A stretch of 64,000 nucleotides of DNA from JAFMJV01 sp963814315. GTDB lineage: Bacteria; Chloroflexota; Limnocylindria; Limnocylindrales; CSP1-4. The DNA lies in the NCBI GenBank assembly GCA_963814315.1, contig CAWFCG010000001.1, forward strand, positions 310,001 through 374,000, in the 5' to 3' direction. A program made the position numbers and the translations under genes. The notes beneath the pieces were generated by a model. The model saw only the letters and a list, made by a program, of their open reading frames with translations. It made no database searches and was not told where the DNA came from. Below are positions 41,549 through 50,394 of the stretch, in pieces; positions within the stretch are counted from its first letter, which is position 1, and the number at the start of each line of letters is the position of its first letter.

Positions 41549-42193
41549 GAACAACAGCACCGGGACACCATTCACGATTTCGGCCTGCGGCACTTCGAGG
41601 TGCCCGAACTCCCCCGGCTCGGTGAGCGGCGGACGGACCTCCCAATGCACCAGGTCGGCCGACCAGGCGTGGCCGATGACGCCCCGCGCGTCGGTCGGGC
41701 CATGCGTCGCACGAGCGGTGATCAAGGCATGGAACCCGTGGCCATCGGGATCGGCCAGCAGCCATGGGTCGCGCCAGGCGTCGGACTCGACGAGCTCGTA
41801 CCAGCTTGGATCGAGCTCCAGCACCGGATTGCCCGGGTGCTTGGTCCAGCTGGACAGATCGGTGGAGGTGGCCAGGCCGATGCGCTGGGTCACCCCATCG
41901 TGAGCCGCGGTGGTACCGGTGTACAGCATCCACCACATTCGATCGTGCTCGATGATCGAGCCAGTCCAGGTGGCCAGGTCGTCCCAGGCGCCGGGAACGC
42001 CGGGCGCCAGAGCATCGTTGAGAACATGCCAGGCATACAGGTCGGACGAGACCGCGTGGCCCACGGTGGCATTGATGTGCCGCGCCGATTGGTCACCCAG
42101 GGAACGCGGCGCTTGCAGGTAGAACAGGTGAAACCTGGAGCCGGTGTCAGCGATCCAGAAGTCCCACACCCACTTGTCGGCGAGTCGCAGCAC
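41276..42193 (-). CDS. GH32/GH43-superfamily glycoside hydrolase (beta-fructosidase-like)
   Basis: A 305-residue five-bladed beta-propeller glycosidase. VWDFWIADTG at about 8-17 holds the nucleophile Asp, AWRDPWLL is the RDP transition-state motif, and LEVPQAEIV holds the acid/base Glu (EC-type position). This three-acid pattern is that of clan GH-J/GH-F enzymes. There is no signal peptide, so it would act on imported oligosaccharide. The start is GTG three bases after the permease stop, making it the last gene of the ABC operon. Its 3' end overlaps the convergent glycosyltransferase by 273 bases. Confidence 0.8.
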   Translation of the reverse strand: MLRLADKWVWDFWIADTGSRFHLFYLQAPRSLGDQSARHINATVGHAVSSDLYAWHVLNDALAPGVPGAWDDLATWTGSIIEHDRMWWMLYTGTTAAHDGVTQRIGLATSTDLSSWTKHPGNPVLELDPSWYELVESDAWRDPWLLADPDGHGFHALITARATHGPTDARGVIGHAWSADLVHWEVRPPLTEPGEFGHLEVPQAEIVNGVPVLLFSVAADRLSATRRTRLPSEGSGSLLARGETLLGPWGIAGAQRIPLPDLYSARLVRDRGGEWQVMGFIDGSGRDAFVGAISDPVPLRELGLP

Positions 42194-42196
42194 CGC

Positions 42197-43099
42197 TCAG
42201 CCCTTGAGACCGCTGGTCGCCACGCCCCGGACGAACTGTCGCTGGAAGATGATGAACACGATGAGCAGCGGGACCACCATCATCGCCGCGTAGGCCATGA
42301 TGTCACCCCAGTCGCGCGGCGGGAGCCCCTGGAACTCCGCGATACCCATGGGCAACGGTCGAGCCTCGACGCTGCGCGTGATCATGACCGGCCACAGGTA
42401 CTGGCCCCACGATGCGAGGAACATGAGGATGCCGGCCGCGGCGTAGGCCGGCTTGGCCAAGGGTGCCGCGATGCGGATGAACAGCGTCGCTGCGCCAGCG
42501 CCATCGATCCGCGCCGCCTCCTCAAGCTCCCTGGGGATGCCAAGGAAGAACGAGTAGAACAGGAAGATGTAGAGCGGCTGGGCCAGGAACGGCAGGATCT
42601 GGGCGTGCAGGGTGTTGGTCCAGCCGAGCTCAGCCATGATCAACAGCAGCGGCACCGCCAGCGTTTCGAAGGGCACGATGATGAGCGCCACGACGAGCAC
42701 CATCAGGATGCCCTTGCCCTTGAAGGGCACGCGCGCCAGGGCGTAGCCGAACAGGCTGTTGACGAGGAGCCCACCAAAGACGATGCCCGCGGAGATGATC
42801 GCCGAGTTGCGGAACGAGAGCCAGAAGTTGCCGCGCTCGGCCGCCTGCTGATAGTTCTCGACACCCACGAAGGGTTGAGGGATGAAGGCCTTGAGGCTAC
42901 CGCTGTCGGCAATGACCGATGTGTCCGCCTTGAAGGAACCCGCGATCATGAAGACGATGGGGAAGAGGAAGAAGATGGCCAGCAGGATCAGCACGCCGTA
43001 GGAGACGATGTAGCGCCTAAGGTGCTCACGGCGGATGGCTGCGTTGGCCTCCTTGAGCGTCGTACCCTGACCCGCGGGGCTCTTGACGGCGGCACTCAC
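42197..43099 (-). CDS. carbohydrate ABC transporter permease (MalG-like)
   Basis: A 300-residue inner-membrane permease. Six TM helices follow a polar N-terminus. The EAA loop reads ELEEAARIDGAGAATLFIRIAAPL, here noted as EEAARIDGAGAATLF, the ATPase-contact motif of MalG-type permeases. The C-terminus ends RQFVRGVATSGLKG, the standard tail of this family. Its ATG overlaps the stop of the MalF-like gene as ATGA. Confidence 0.92.
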   Translation of the reverse strand: MSAAVKSPAGQGTTLKEANAAIRREHLRRYIVSYGVLILLAIFFLFPIVFMIAGSFKADTSVIADSGSLKAFIPQPFVGVENYQQAAERGNFWLSFRNSAIISAGIVFGGLLVNSLFGYALARVPFKGKGILMVLVVALIIVPFETLAVPLLLIMAELGWTNTLHAQILPFLAQPLYIFLFYSFFLGIPRELEEAARIDGAGAATLFIRIAAPLAKPAYAAAGILMFLASWGQYLWPVMITRSVEARPLPMGIAEFQGLPPRDWGDIMAYAAMMVVPLLIVFIIFQRQFVRGVATSGLKG

Positions 43100-44073
43100 T
43101 TGATCTCCCCTTCCTGCTTGACGAGGCGCCGCTGGACGATGGTCACGGTGAGCACGATGACCAGGAAGATGACCGACAGCGCGGAACCGCGGCCGACCGC
43201 CTGCTGGTTGAGGCCGGTATCGACGATGTCGACCATCAGCGTCCTGGTGGCATCGAGCGGCCCTCCCGGGCGGTCGGGCATGATCCAGACCTGGTCGAAC
43301 AGGCGAAACGCCAGGATGGTGGTGATGGTGAGCACGAACAGGAGCGGGTTGCGGATACCGGGAAGCGTCACGTTACGGAATTGCTGCCAGTTGTTGGCGC
43401 CGTCCAGCCGTGCCGCCTCGTAGAGCGACTCTGGCACGTCTTGTAGCGCCGCGAGGAGGATGACCATCTGGAAGCCGACGCTGGCCCAGATGGACACCAG
43501 GATGATGGCCGCCAGTGCGTAGGCCGGGTCACCCAGCCAATCCGGTGAGAAGTTGCCGAAGGTGATGATCTCGAAGAACGAGTTGACCAGGCCCTTGGGG
43601 TTCAGCAGCACGATCCAGATGACCGCCGTGGCGGCCATGACGACCGTGATGGGCATGAAGAAGATGGTGCGGAACACGACCACGCCGCGCAGCTTCTGGT
43701 TCACCAGGATGGCCAGGAGCAGTGCGAAGAAGGTCTGCAGCGGGACGACCACGACGCTGAACGCGATGTTGTTGCCCAGCGCCGTCCAGAAGCGCGGATC
43801 CTGGAAGACCCGGGCGTAGTTGTCGAAACCGATCCACTGGGTCTCGCGTCCCGGCGGAGACAGGAGCCGTTCGTTGGTGAACGAGAAATAGAACGCCAGG
43901 ATGAATGGCAGGATGATGAAGCAGGCGATGAGGAAGATGGCCGGCGCGGAGAACAGCCAACCCGTGACGCTGTCGCTCCCGAACCTAGGTCTTCTCTGCT
44001 GAGGTGGGCGCATCCGTGTGGTCGCCGCAACCTCCGCCGCGACCTCTGCTCCCCCACTTGGTATCGCGCTCAT
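43096..44073 (-). CDS. carbohydrate ABC transporter permease (MalF-like)
   Basis: A 325-residue permease with six main TM helices. WLFSAPAIFLIACFIILP starts TM1, and the EAA loop reads ESLYEAARLDGANNWQQF. The tail VQRRLVKQEGEIK is cytosolic. It pairs with the MalG-like subunit to form the channel. ATG 44073 is chosen; the frame extends upstream to 44142 through the intergenic hairpin. The shared ATPase is not encoded here and is probably supplied from elsewhere in the genome, as with MsiK/UgpC-type ATPases. Confidence 0.9.
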   Translation of the reverse strand: MSAIPSGGAEVAAEVAATTRMRPPQQRRPRFGSDSVTGWLFSAPAIFLIACFIILPFILAFYFSFTNERLLSPPGRETQWIGFDNYARVFQDPRFWTALGNNIAFSVVVVPLQTFFALLLAILVNQKLRGVVVFRTIFFMPITVVMAATAVIWIVLLNPKGLVNSFFEIITFGNFSPDWLGDPAYALAAIILVSIWASVGFQMVILLAALQDVPESLYEAARLDGANNWQQFRNVTLPGIRNPLLFVLTITTILAFRLFDQVWIMPDRPGGPLDATRTLMVDIVDTGLNQQAVGRGSALSVIFLVIVLTVTIVQRRLVKQEGEIK

Positions 44074-44106
44074 CAGTGCCTCACCCCTGTCTCGGTTGGA
44101 CTTCGA

Positions 44107-44132
44107 GGGCGGTGCGTCAGTACGCACCGCCC
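44107..44132 (-). promoter_or_regulatory. intercistronic stem-loop between binding protein and permease genes
   Basis: An 11-bp perfect stem (GGGCGGTGCGT and complement) with a 4-base loop occupies the 78-base gap after the binding-protein stop. Such hairpins stabilise the upstream mRNA or cause partial termination, giving more binding protein than permease. There is no T-run, so it is not a full terminator. Confidence 0.6.
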
Positions 44133-44151
44133 CCTGAGACATCGCCGGCTA

Positions 44152-45555
44152 CTACCAGCCGACGTCCTCGATCTCTCGGTCGATCTGCGTCACGATGTTG
44201 TCCAGCGTCGACTGGACATCAGCGCCAGCTACGATGTCCGCGAAGGCCTCGGAAAAGCGGTCGCGGATGAACAGGTAGGCGGCGGTCGCGGGACGCGCCA
44301 CCGCACCGTTCTTGGCGGCCTGCGGGTCGGACATGGCATTGGCCAGGTAGTCGATGTACATGGAGCGCATCTGACCCGGCTCGAAGCCGGGGAAGTCGGC
44401 CAGGTCCGGCGTCGGCGGAACGGCGCCATAGCCGTTCACGAAGCGCAGCACCGATTCAGGACTGGTCGCGTAGTCAACGAACGCCCACGCCGCATCGAGA
44501 TCGACCTCGTCACCGCTGTTGGGGATGCCGTCGGCTCCGCTCGAAACGGCCCAGTTCCAGGAACCCATGGCACCCTTGCTGCCAGTGCCGAAGTCCGGAA
44601 GCGGCAAGAGGATGAGGTCGTCTCCGAGGTTCTCGTCATAGAGCGTGAACATCCAGTGACCGACCCACGAAAGCGGCGTCTCGTCGCCGGTGTTGGGCTG
44701 GCCGTCAGGACCAACGGTGAAGTTGTTGTCATCCTCGGCGATGAGGTCGATCAGGCCATCCTTGACCCACGTCTGGAACTGCGTCAGGGCGCCCACGGAC
44801 TCGGGGCCGTTGAGCACGCCGCTGGAGCTCTTCATGGTCGAGCGGTCGATGAGGTCACCGCCGGCCGACTGGATCATGGGCGCGAAGCCATAGGCGCGCC
44901 ACTCGCCCGCACCGTATGCCCACTTGATGTCGAGCGGACCTTCGGCGCCATAGCCGGCGGCCTGCAGGTCGCGCAGGACCTGGTCGAACTCCTCGACCGT
45001 CCAGGCATCGTCGATGCTGGTAGGGATCCGAGCCCCGATGTCCTCGAGCATGCTCTTGTGCGCCCAGATGCCCATACCCGACTCGAAGCTACCCAGCGAA
45101 TAGAGTTCGTCGTTGTAGGTCCCCTGCTGGATGATCGAGTTGAGGAAGTAGCCCAGCTTCTCCTCGTCGGCACAGCTGGTGATGGGGCGAAGCAGCCCGT
45201 TGAAGGCGAACGGGTACAGCGTGGGGCCGTCCATGTCCACGAGGTCCGGCATCTCGCCGGCCGCAGCGGCGCTGGTGACAGCCGTCTCGTAAGCTGTCTC
45301 GCCGATGGGGATGACGTTGATGGTGACGCCCAGCTCGGCGCCGGGGCCGGCGTTGAAGGCCTCGACGGTCGCCATCTCCGCACCTGGGTTCGAGCCTGTG
45401 TGCATGGTCATGTCGAGGGTCAAGGGACCGTCGATGACGCCGTCACAGACGTTGGGATCGCCTTGTGCCACCACGGGGGCAGCGGCGAAGGCTGCTCCGA
45501 CCAGCGCTGCGGTAGCCAGCATGGCTACCCTACGGCTGGTGTTGGAATGGGTCAT
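44152..45555 (-). CDS. family 1 extracellular sugar-binding protein of ABC transporter
   Basis: A 467-residue solute-binding protein. The signal peptide (RRVAMLATAALVGAAFAAAP) ends near VVAQ. No lipobox cysteine is evident directly after it, so it may be released or held otherwise. Features of SBP_bac_1 proteins are the hinge region LYSLGSFESGMGIWAHK and the C-terminal AWAFVDYATSPESV helix. It delivers sugar to the MalF/MalG-like permeases. AAGGAGGA lies seven bases before the ATG, one of the strongest ribosome-binding sites in the window. Confidence 0.92.
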   Translation of the reverse strand: MTHSNTSRRVAMLATAALVGAAFAAAPVVAQGDPNVCDGVIDGPLTLDMTMHTGSNPGAEMATVEAFNAGPGAELGVTINVIPIGETAYETAVTSAAAAGEMPDLVDMDGPTLYPFAFNGLLRPITSCADEEKLGYFLNSIIQQGTYNDELYSLGSFESGMGIWAHKSMLEDIGARIPTSIDDAWTVEEFDQVLRDLQAAGYGAEGPLDIKWAYGAGEWRAYGFAPMIQSAGGDLIDRSTMKSSSGVLNGPESVGALTQFQTWVKDGLIDLIAEDDNNFTVGPDGQPNTGDETPLSWVGHWMFTLYDENLGDDLILLPLPDFGTGSKGAMGSWNWAVSSGADGIPNSGDEVDLDAAWAFVDYATSPESVLRFVNGYGAVPPTPDLADFPGFEPGQMRSMYIDYLANAMSDPQAAKNGAVARPATAAYLFIRDRFSEAFADIVAGADVQSTLDNIVTQIDREIEDVGW

Positions 45556-45610
45556 GTCCTTCCTCCTTGCCCCGTGCTAACCATCCGTGATCGCCGCGGG
45601 GCGCATGCGG

Positions 45611-46744
45611 TCACGACGTCCCCCGCCTAGGGCGGGACGGCAGACCCGCCCCGTCGCGGGGCGGTGTGACCGATTCGCGGAGCACCAGCGGACACTCGAT
45701 CCGCTGTTGCCGTGGCCCATCGATCTCACCGCTGAGGACTCGCAAGAGGTGCTCGACCGCCCAGCGACCCATGGCCTCATGGGGCAGCTGCATGGTGGTG
45801 AGCGGGGGGTCGAGCCAGGGCGCGATCTGGTCCTGGTTGTCGAACCCGAGGACTGAGATGTCGTGCGGGATGCGGAGGCCGGCGTAGCGGACGGCGCGGT
45901 AGGCGCCCATGGCCATGCGATCGGTGTAGCACTGGATGGCGGTGGGGGGTTCATCCAGTGCGAGCAATCTGGCCGTGGCGACGTGGCCCCCGAATGGATC
46001 GTTCTTGTCGACGGCCACCAAGTCGGGATCGAACTCGATGCCACTCTCCGCCAATGCGCGCTGATAACCGGCGAACCGCTCAGCGTCGGCAGGGTACGGG
46101 TTGGCCTCTCGAAGGTAGCCGATGCGGTGGTGTGCGTTCTCGATGAGATGCCGCGTGGCGGTGTAGCCACCACGCTCCTCGTCGGGCACCACCCAGGAGT
46201 CGTCGGGGTTGGTCGTGCGGGAGTCGAGGACCACCGAGTGGACCTCACTCAACTCCGCCGGTGGCTCCACGATCTGGTGCCACATGGTGGCGTAGATGAT
46301 GGCGTCCACCTGTCGGGCCAGCAGCGTGTCGATGGCCCGGGCCTCGACATCTGGGTCACGCTCGGTGTTGATGATCAGGAGCGTCATGCCGGCCTCGGCA
46401 GCGACTTGGTCGGCGCCGTGGATCATGGCGCTGGCGAAGGGCGTGGAAGCGATGGTGTCGGAGATGAGGCCGATGGTGTCACTGGTCTGCTGACGAAGGC
46501 TGCGCGCGACCGTGTTGGCGCGATAGCCCAGCGCGCGACTGGCCTCGAAGACCCGCTCCTGGGTGAGGTCCGGGATGGAACTGCCGGCCTTGCCGCTGAG
46601 TACCAGTGAGACGGTGGTGGTGGAGACCCCCGCGGCAGCCGCGACATCGGACATGCGAGCGCGGCGCCTGCGTGCCGTGGCACGGTACGGGGTGGATCCA
46701 GCCGCCTTGTCGCTCCCCTGCGTGACCATGCGATCCTGGGTCAA
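45611..46744 (-). CDS. LacI-family transcriptional regulator
   Basis: A 377-residue repressor. The helix-turn-helix MSDVAAAAGVSTTTVSLVLSG (first 18: MSDVAAAAGVSTTTVSLV) starts at residue 31, with the hinge helix ANTVARSLRQQ, then a periplasmic-binding-protein-like effector domain (TIGLISDTIASTPFA, SVLGFDNQDQIAPWL). TTG at 46744 has GGAGGA seven bases upstream; the in-frame ATG at 46729 has a weaker site. It is the first gene of the ABC-sugar operon and probably responds to the transported sugar or its hydrolysis product. Candidate operators lie at 46808-46830. Confidence 0.92.
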   Translation of the reverse strand: MTQDRMVTQGSDKAAGSTPYRATARRRRARMSDVAAAAGVSTTTVSLVLSGKAGSSIPDLTQERVFEASRALGYRANTVARSLRQQTSDTIGLISDTIASTPFASAMIHGADQVAAEAGMTLLIINTERDPDVEARAIDTLLARQVDAIIYATMWHQIVEPPAELSEVHSVVLDSRTTNPDDSWVVPDEERGGYTATRHLIENAHHRIGYLREANPYPADAERFAGYQRALAESGIEFDPDLVAVDKNDPFGGHVATARLLALDEPPTAIQCYTDRMAMGAYRAVRYAGLRIPHDISVLGFDNQDQIAPWLDPPLTTMQLPHEAMGRWAVEHLLRVLSGEIDGPRQQRIECPLVLRESVTPPRDGAGLPSRPRRGTS

Positions 46745-46807
46745 CGCGCTCTCCTCCCTGCCAATCGAACACTCCGCTGGTCCTCCCTGACCGGCGCGGG
46801 CAGTGAC

Positions 46808-46830
46808 TCAATCGATTCAGTAAATCGATA
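46808..46830. promoter_or_regulatory. candidate LacI-family operators
   Basis: Two CG-centred near-palindromes, TCAATCGATTCA (46808-46819) and AAATCGATA (46822-46830), lie between the divergent regulator and nitrilase genes, 64-86 bases upstream of the lacI-type start. The AATCGATT core resembles operators of LacI/CcpA-type regulators. Autoregulation is the likely role. Confidence 0.45.
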
Positions 46831-46920
46831 CTGCGCCCATCGGACGATGCTTGTCAACCCGCGCGCGAGGATCGATGTGGTCATGCGTGAAGCTGCGATG
46901 GAACAGACGGAGGTGGCGGT

Positions 46921-47777
46921 GTGAAGGTCCAGGTCGGGGTCGTGCAGATGGACTGTGTGCTGGGTGATGTGGATTCCAACGTCAGCCATATCGAGCAGCT
47001 CGTGCGTGACGCGGCCGGACGGTTCGGCGAGGGCGACGGGGCGACTGATGACCGCCTGACCGTGCCGCCTGAATGCGCCACCACCGGCTACTTCGTGGCT
47101 GAGCGAGCGACGGAGCTCGCTGAGCCGGCCGACGGACCCACCAATGCTCGGCTGGCCGCGCTGGCAGCCTCGGTTGGTTCGCACCTGGCGGCAGGGGTCA
47201 TCGAGGCAGACGGTGACGATGTCTGCGACTCGCTGGCGCTCTTCTCCCCGACGTATGGAGTGCTCGCGTCGTATCGCAAGGTGCACCTGCTCTCCGGAGA
47301 GAGGCAGGTCTTCTCCGTGGGCCGTGAGCCTTGCCTGGTCGATACGTCGTTCGGCTGAGTGGGCCTGACCATCTGCTACGACCTGATGTTCCCGAATACG
47401 TCCGGGGATTGGTGTTGTCGGGCGCGCGCCTGATCATCAACGGCACCGATTGGACCACCGACGCGTGGCAGACCGAGCAGGGCTGGGCCGGCCCTAATGT
47501 CCGCGCACTGTGCCAGATCCGAGGGCTCGAGAACGGCGTCCACGTCGTCATGGCCGACCGAACGGGCGAGGAGGCTGGTTTCACCAGCCTGGGATACTCA
47601 ACCATCTCTGGCCCGACCGGTGCGGGGCTGGCAGGTGTCGACGATGGTGAAGGCATCGGCTACGCCACCGTGCAGGACCCCACCGAGGACCTGGAGCGGT
47701 GGCGCGGATACGCCTCCTATCTCAAGGATCGTCTGCCGGATCTAGACGCGCAGATGGGCGTCGGCCCGCGGGACTGA
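46921..47777 (+). pseudogene. carbon-nitrogen hydrolase (nitrilase family) with two lesions
   Basis: Starts at GTG 46921 with GGAGG upstream and reads as a nitrilase-fold amidase: VGVVQMDCVLGDV, TVPPECATTGY (catalytic Glu), YRKVHLLSGE (Lys). After DTSFG the frame hits TGA at 47356-47358 where relatives have Arg (CGA), then reads VGLTICYDLMFP with the catalytic Cys. It shifts frame by one missing base near 47388, where FPEYVRGLVL is expected, and continues to 47777 in the other frame. Repaired length would be about 285 residues. Two lesions within about 30 bases make a functional product unlikely unless they are sequence errors. Confidence 0.8.
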
Positions 47778-47821
47778 CCCACCCTCAGGACGCCCCGGGG
47801 GGCAGGGTTATCGCCCGTCGA

Positions 47822-49177
47822 TCAGCCGACCGTGACTCGGTCGCGGCCCATCTGCTTGGAGGCGTACAGCGCGTTGTCCGCCGCCGCGACCAGATCGGTC
47901 GCCGAAGCCGCATCGCGCGACGGATAGGTGACCGCGCCGATGCTGGCGGTCACCGTCACGCGGCGGTCGCCGTCCATCACCTCAGTGGCTGCGATGGCAC
48001 GGCGAATCCGTTCCGCGATGTCCAGAACGTCTGCATCAGCAGCACCGGGCACGACGACCATGAACTCCTCTCCCCCGTAGCGCATGAGGATGTCGCCCTC
48101 ACGGCAGATGCGACGGATAGAGGCGGTCGCGGCACGTAGGATGCGATCGCCTACCAAGTGCCCGTAGGTGTCGTTGACGCCCTTGAAGTGGTCAAGGTCG
48201 ATCATCAGGATACCGAGCGGGCTCGACACTCGCAGGGCTCGGCCGAACTCCTCCTGCAGCCGGACCAGGCCGAAGCGCCGGTTGTAGGCGTCGGTCAGCG
48301 GATCGAGCGCAGCCAGACGCTCCAATCGGTGGTGCGATAGGGCGTTGCTGAGGGCCAGCCCAAGGTCGGCCTGGAAGTGCCCGATGAGCAACTCCGTGGA
48401 GAGCGAGAACTGGTCGACCGAGGCGAGGACCAGGGCACCCAGCGGGACGTCCTTGAAGGTCAACGGCACAATGACCACCTCTCGCGCGGTCTGCTCCATG
48501 AGCACGCTGTCGATGACCACCTGCTCAAGGGCGACATCGAGTCGGCGCATCTGCCGGGACCGCAGCGCCGCGGTCACCTGGGCATTAGCAGCGACCCGAT
48601 TCGGATCACTGATCCCGACCGTAGCGAGCGGCTTCAAGCCCTGCTCCTCTTCGACCAGCAAGAGGCCGGCCGTGGCACCAGTGTCCTTGAGGATGGACGC
48701 CAGGGATTCGCGGGCCAGCGAGTCCAGGTCAAGGTGGCTCGCCACCACTTGGGTGAAACCGCGAGTGGCACTCTCGATGGCATGCGAGCGCGCGAGGGTC
48801 CCGATAAGCGCATTGAAGGCCACGGCACTCCTGCCGATGTCGTCTTCGGAGTCGACCGGAAGCGCGCACTCGAGTGGATTGCATGCGCTCCAGTCACCGG
48901 ACTTGGTGGCGGCCACCAACTGCCGCTGCACCCGCGTCATGTGCGTGGTCAGTCGCTTGAGCCGCATCCCGACCACGCCGTGGGCAAGCGCAAAGTTCGC
49001 GGCACCCACCAGCAGGCCGGCCAACAGCGTAGCTGCGAAGAACGGTAGGCTGATGACTTCACCCTTGGGCAAGCCCAGCATCACGCAGAACGGGGGGAAG
49101 AGCAAACCGACGAACAGGCCGAATCCGACCATCCAGATGGCCAGGTCGGTGAAGACCCGGTTCGTGAGACGCGGCAT
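47822..49177 (-). CDS. diguanylate cyclase with TM, HAMP-like and GAF regions
   Basis: A 451-residue sensor cyclase. Two TM helices (about 10-32 and 42-66) frame a very short extracytoplasmic loop. A HAMP-like linker follows (RLKRLTTHMTRV), then a GAF-like domain (about 125-270). The GGDEF domain has RYGGEEFMVVVPG as active site and REGD five residues earlier, a canonical RxxD inhibitory site. It should synthesise c-di-GMP in response to an intracellular ligand. The 283 bases between this gene's start and the PfkB gene contain no feature I can name beyond the promoter region it must have. Confidence 0.9.
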   Translation of the reverse strand: MPRLTNRVFTDLAIWMVGFGLFVGLLFPPFCVMLGLPKGEVISLPFFAATLLAGLLVGAANFALAHGVVGMRLKRLTTHMTRVQRQLVAATKSGDWSACNPLECALPVDSEDDIGRSAVAFNALIGTLARSHAIESATRGFTQVVASHLDLDSLARESLASILKDTGATAGLLLVEEEQGLKPLATVGISDPNRVAANAQVTAALRSRQMRRLDVALEQVVIDSVLMEQTAREVVIVPLTFKDVPLGALVLASVDQFSLSTELLIGHFQADLGLALSNALSHHRLERLAALDPLTDAYNRRFGLVRLQEEFGRALRVSSPLGILMIDLDHFKGVNDTYGHLVGDRILRAATASIRRICREGDILMRYGGEEFMVVVPGAADADVLDIAERIRRAIAATEVMDGDRRVTVTASIGAVTYPSRDAASATDLVAAADNALYASKQMGRDRVTVG

Positions 49178-49461
49178 ACTGCGAACTCCAGGAAGCTATC
49201 CGACGACCGCTGACGTCTGGCGATCATGGACGACACTGCACCTCACCCAGTCGGGGCAGACATCACCTGAAAGTCTGCATGCGCGCACCCGATGGGGTAC
49301 ACCCCACCCTGAGGCGCCACCTGGCACGGACCGCCGTGACATCGGGGATGGAACCCGCGGCTCTCGCGGCTGCCGGTCCCCCACGAGCGACGCTCGGGAG
49401 CGTGGCTGGCGATTCGGGGCAGAGCGAGGCACCGAAGCCTCGGCGGCCAGACCGTGCGCTG

Positions 49462-50394
49462 CTACTCCAGGCCCATCTCGGTGCGGGTGGGGGGCTCGGC
49501 GCCGGCACGGGTGCAGGTGATGGCGGCAGCACGGGCAGCGAAGTGCACGGCATCCTCCAACAGATGCACGTCGGCCAGCTCACGTCGGCCGAACCCGTGC
49601 TCCAGCCACATGGCCAGGAAGGCACCGCCGAAGGTGTCGCCCGCGCCGACCGTGTCGACGACCGCCACCCTGGGCACCGGCACGCTGAACTCACCACCGG
49701 CGCAGAAGCCACGCGCCGCCGCTGCACCCTGCGTCACCAATACGGCACTCACGCCCCCGGCCAGCAGCATCCGAGCCGTGGCCTCCGGCGACTCCGCGAG
49801 AGCAAGATAGGCGAAGTCCTCATCGCTGCCCTTCACGATGTCCGCCCGTGCCAGCACGCCTCGCATGCGGGAAACGTAGCGCTCGAAGTCGGGCGTGGCC
49901 GTGGGACGGCAGTTGGGATCGACCATCACCAACGTCTCCGGGGGCACCTCAGCCACGATGGCAGCGAGCGAGTCGGCGATGGGCTCCAGGGCAAGTCCGA
50001 GCGTGCCCACGTGGAGGGCATCGGGCGCGGGAACCAGGCTGCGCCGCGCATCGGCCAACTCCAGGCCAGGGACGGTCGTACGCTCGACGTACCAGCGGTA
50101 GAGGGCCACACCAGCCGTATCGATCTCCGCCAGCACCAGGGTGGTCGGATCGGTGGTATCGACGACCAACTCGGTCCCCACTCCATCCGCCTCGAGCTTG
50201 GCGCGCAGCATCCTCCCGAACCAGTCGTCGCTGAGTCGGCCCAGGAACTGCACATCGCCACCGAGGCGCGCCACCGTCCGCGCCGCATTGTACTGACCAC
50301 CACCGGCGGCCGGCGTGACCGTGCCATCCTGATCGACGAGGAGGTCGATGAGCGCCTCCCCGCCGACTACGACCCTGGGCCTCACCGCGATCAT
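49462..50394 (-). CDS. PfkB-family carbohydrate kinase (fructokinase-like)
   Basis: A 310-residue kinase. VVVGGEALIDLLV begins the fold, GGGQYNAARTVARLG is the first PfkB signature, and VDTVGAGDTFGGAFLA the second, with the catalytic Asp in GAGD. The GGEALIDLL start is typical of fructokinases and 2-keto-3-deoxygluconate kinases rather than ribokinase. GGGGAGGG precedes the ATG, which directly follows the TAG of rdgB, so it is the last gene of the mazG-rph-rdgB transcript. Confidence 0.87.
   Translation of the reverse strand: MIAVRPRVVVGGEALIDLLVDQDGTVTPAAGGGQYNAARTVARLGGDVQFLGRLSDDWFGRMLRAKLEADGVGTELVVDTTDPTTLVLAEIDTAGVALYRWYVERTTVPGLELADARRSLVPAPDALHVGTLGLALEPIADSLAAIVAEVPPETLVMVDPNCRPTATPDFERYVSRMRGVLARADIVKGSDEDFAYLALAESPEATARMLLAGGVSAVLVTQGAAAARGFCAGGEFSVPVPRVAVVDTVGAGDTFGGAFLAMWLEHGFGRRELADVHLLEDAVHFAARAAAITCTRAGAEPPTRTEMGLE

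Noticed and set aside
41600..43423. 607-codon plus-strand open frame
   Set aside because: It is antisense to the GH32-like hydrolase and both ABC permeases, which have clear family motifs; composition is His/Arg/Asp-rich as expected of a shadow.
47356..47358. Selenocysteine at the nitrilase TGA
   Set aside because: A second lesion (frameshift) follows about 30 bases later, the expected residue is Arg, and no SECIS-like hairpin is seen directly after it.
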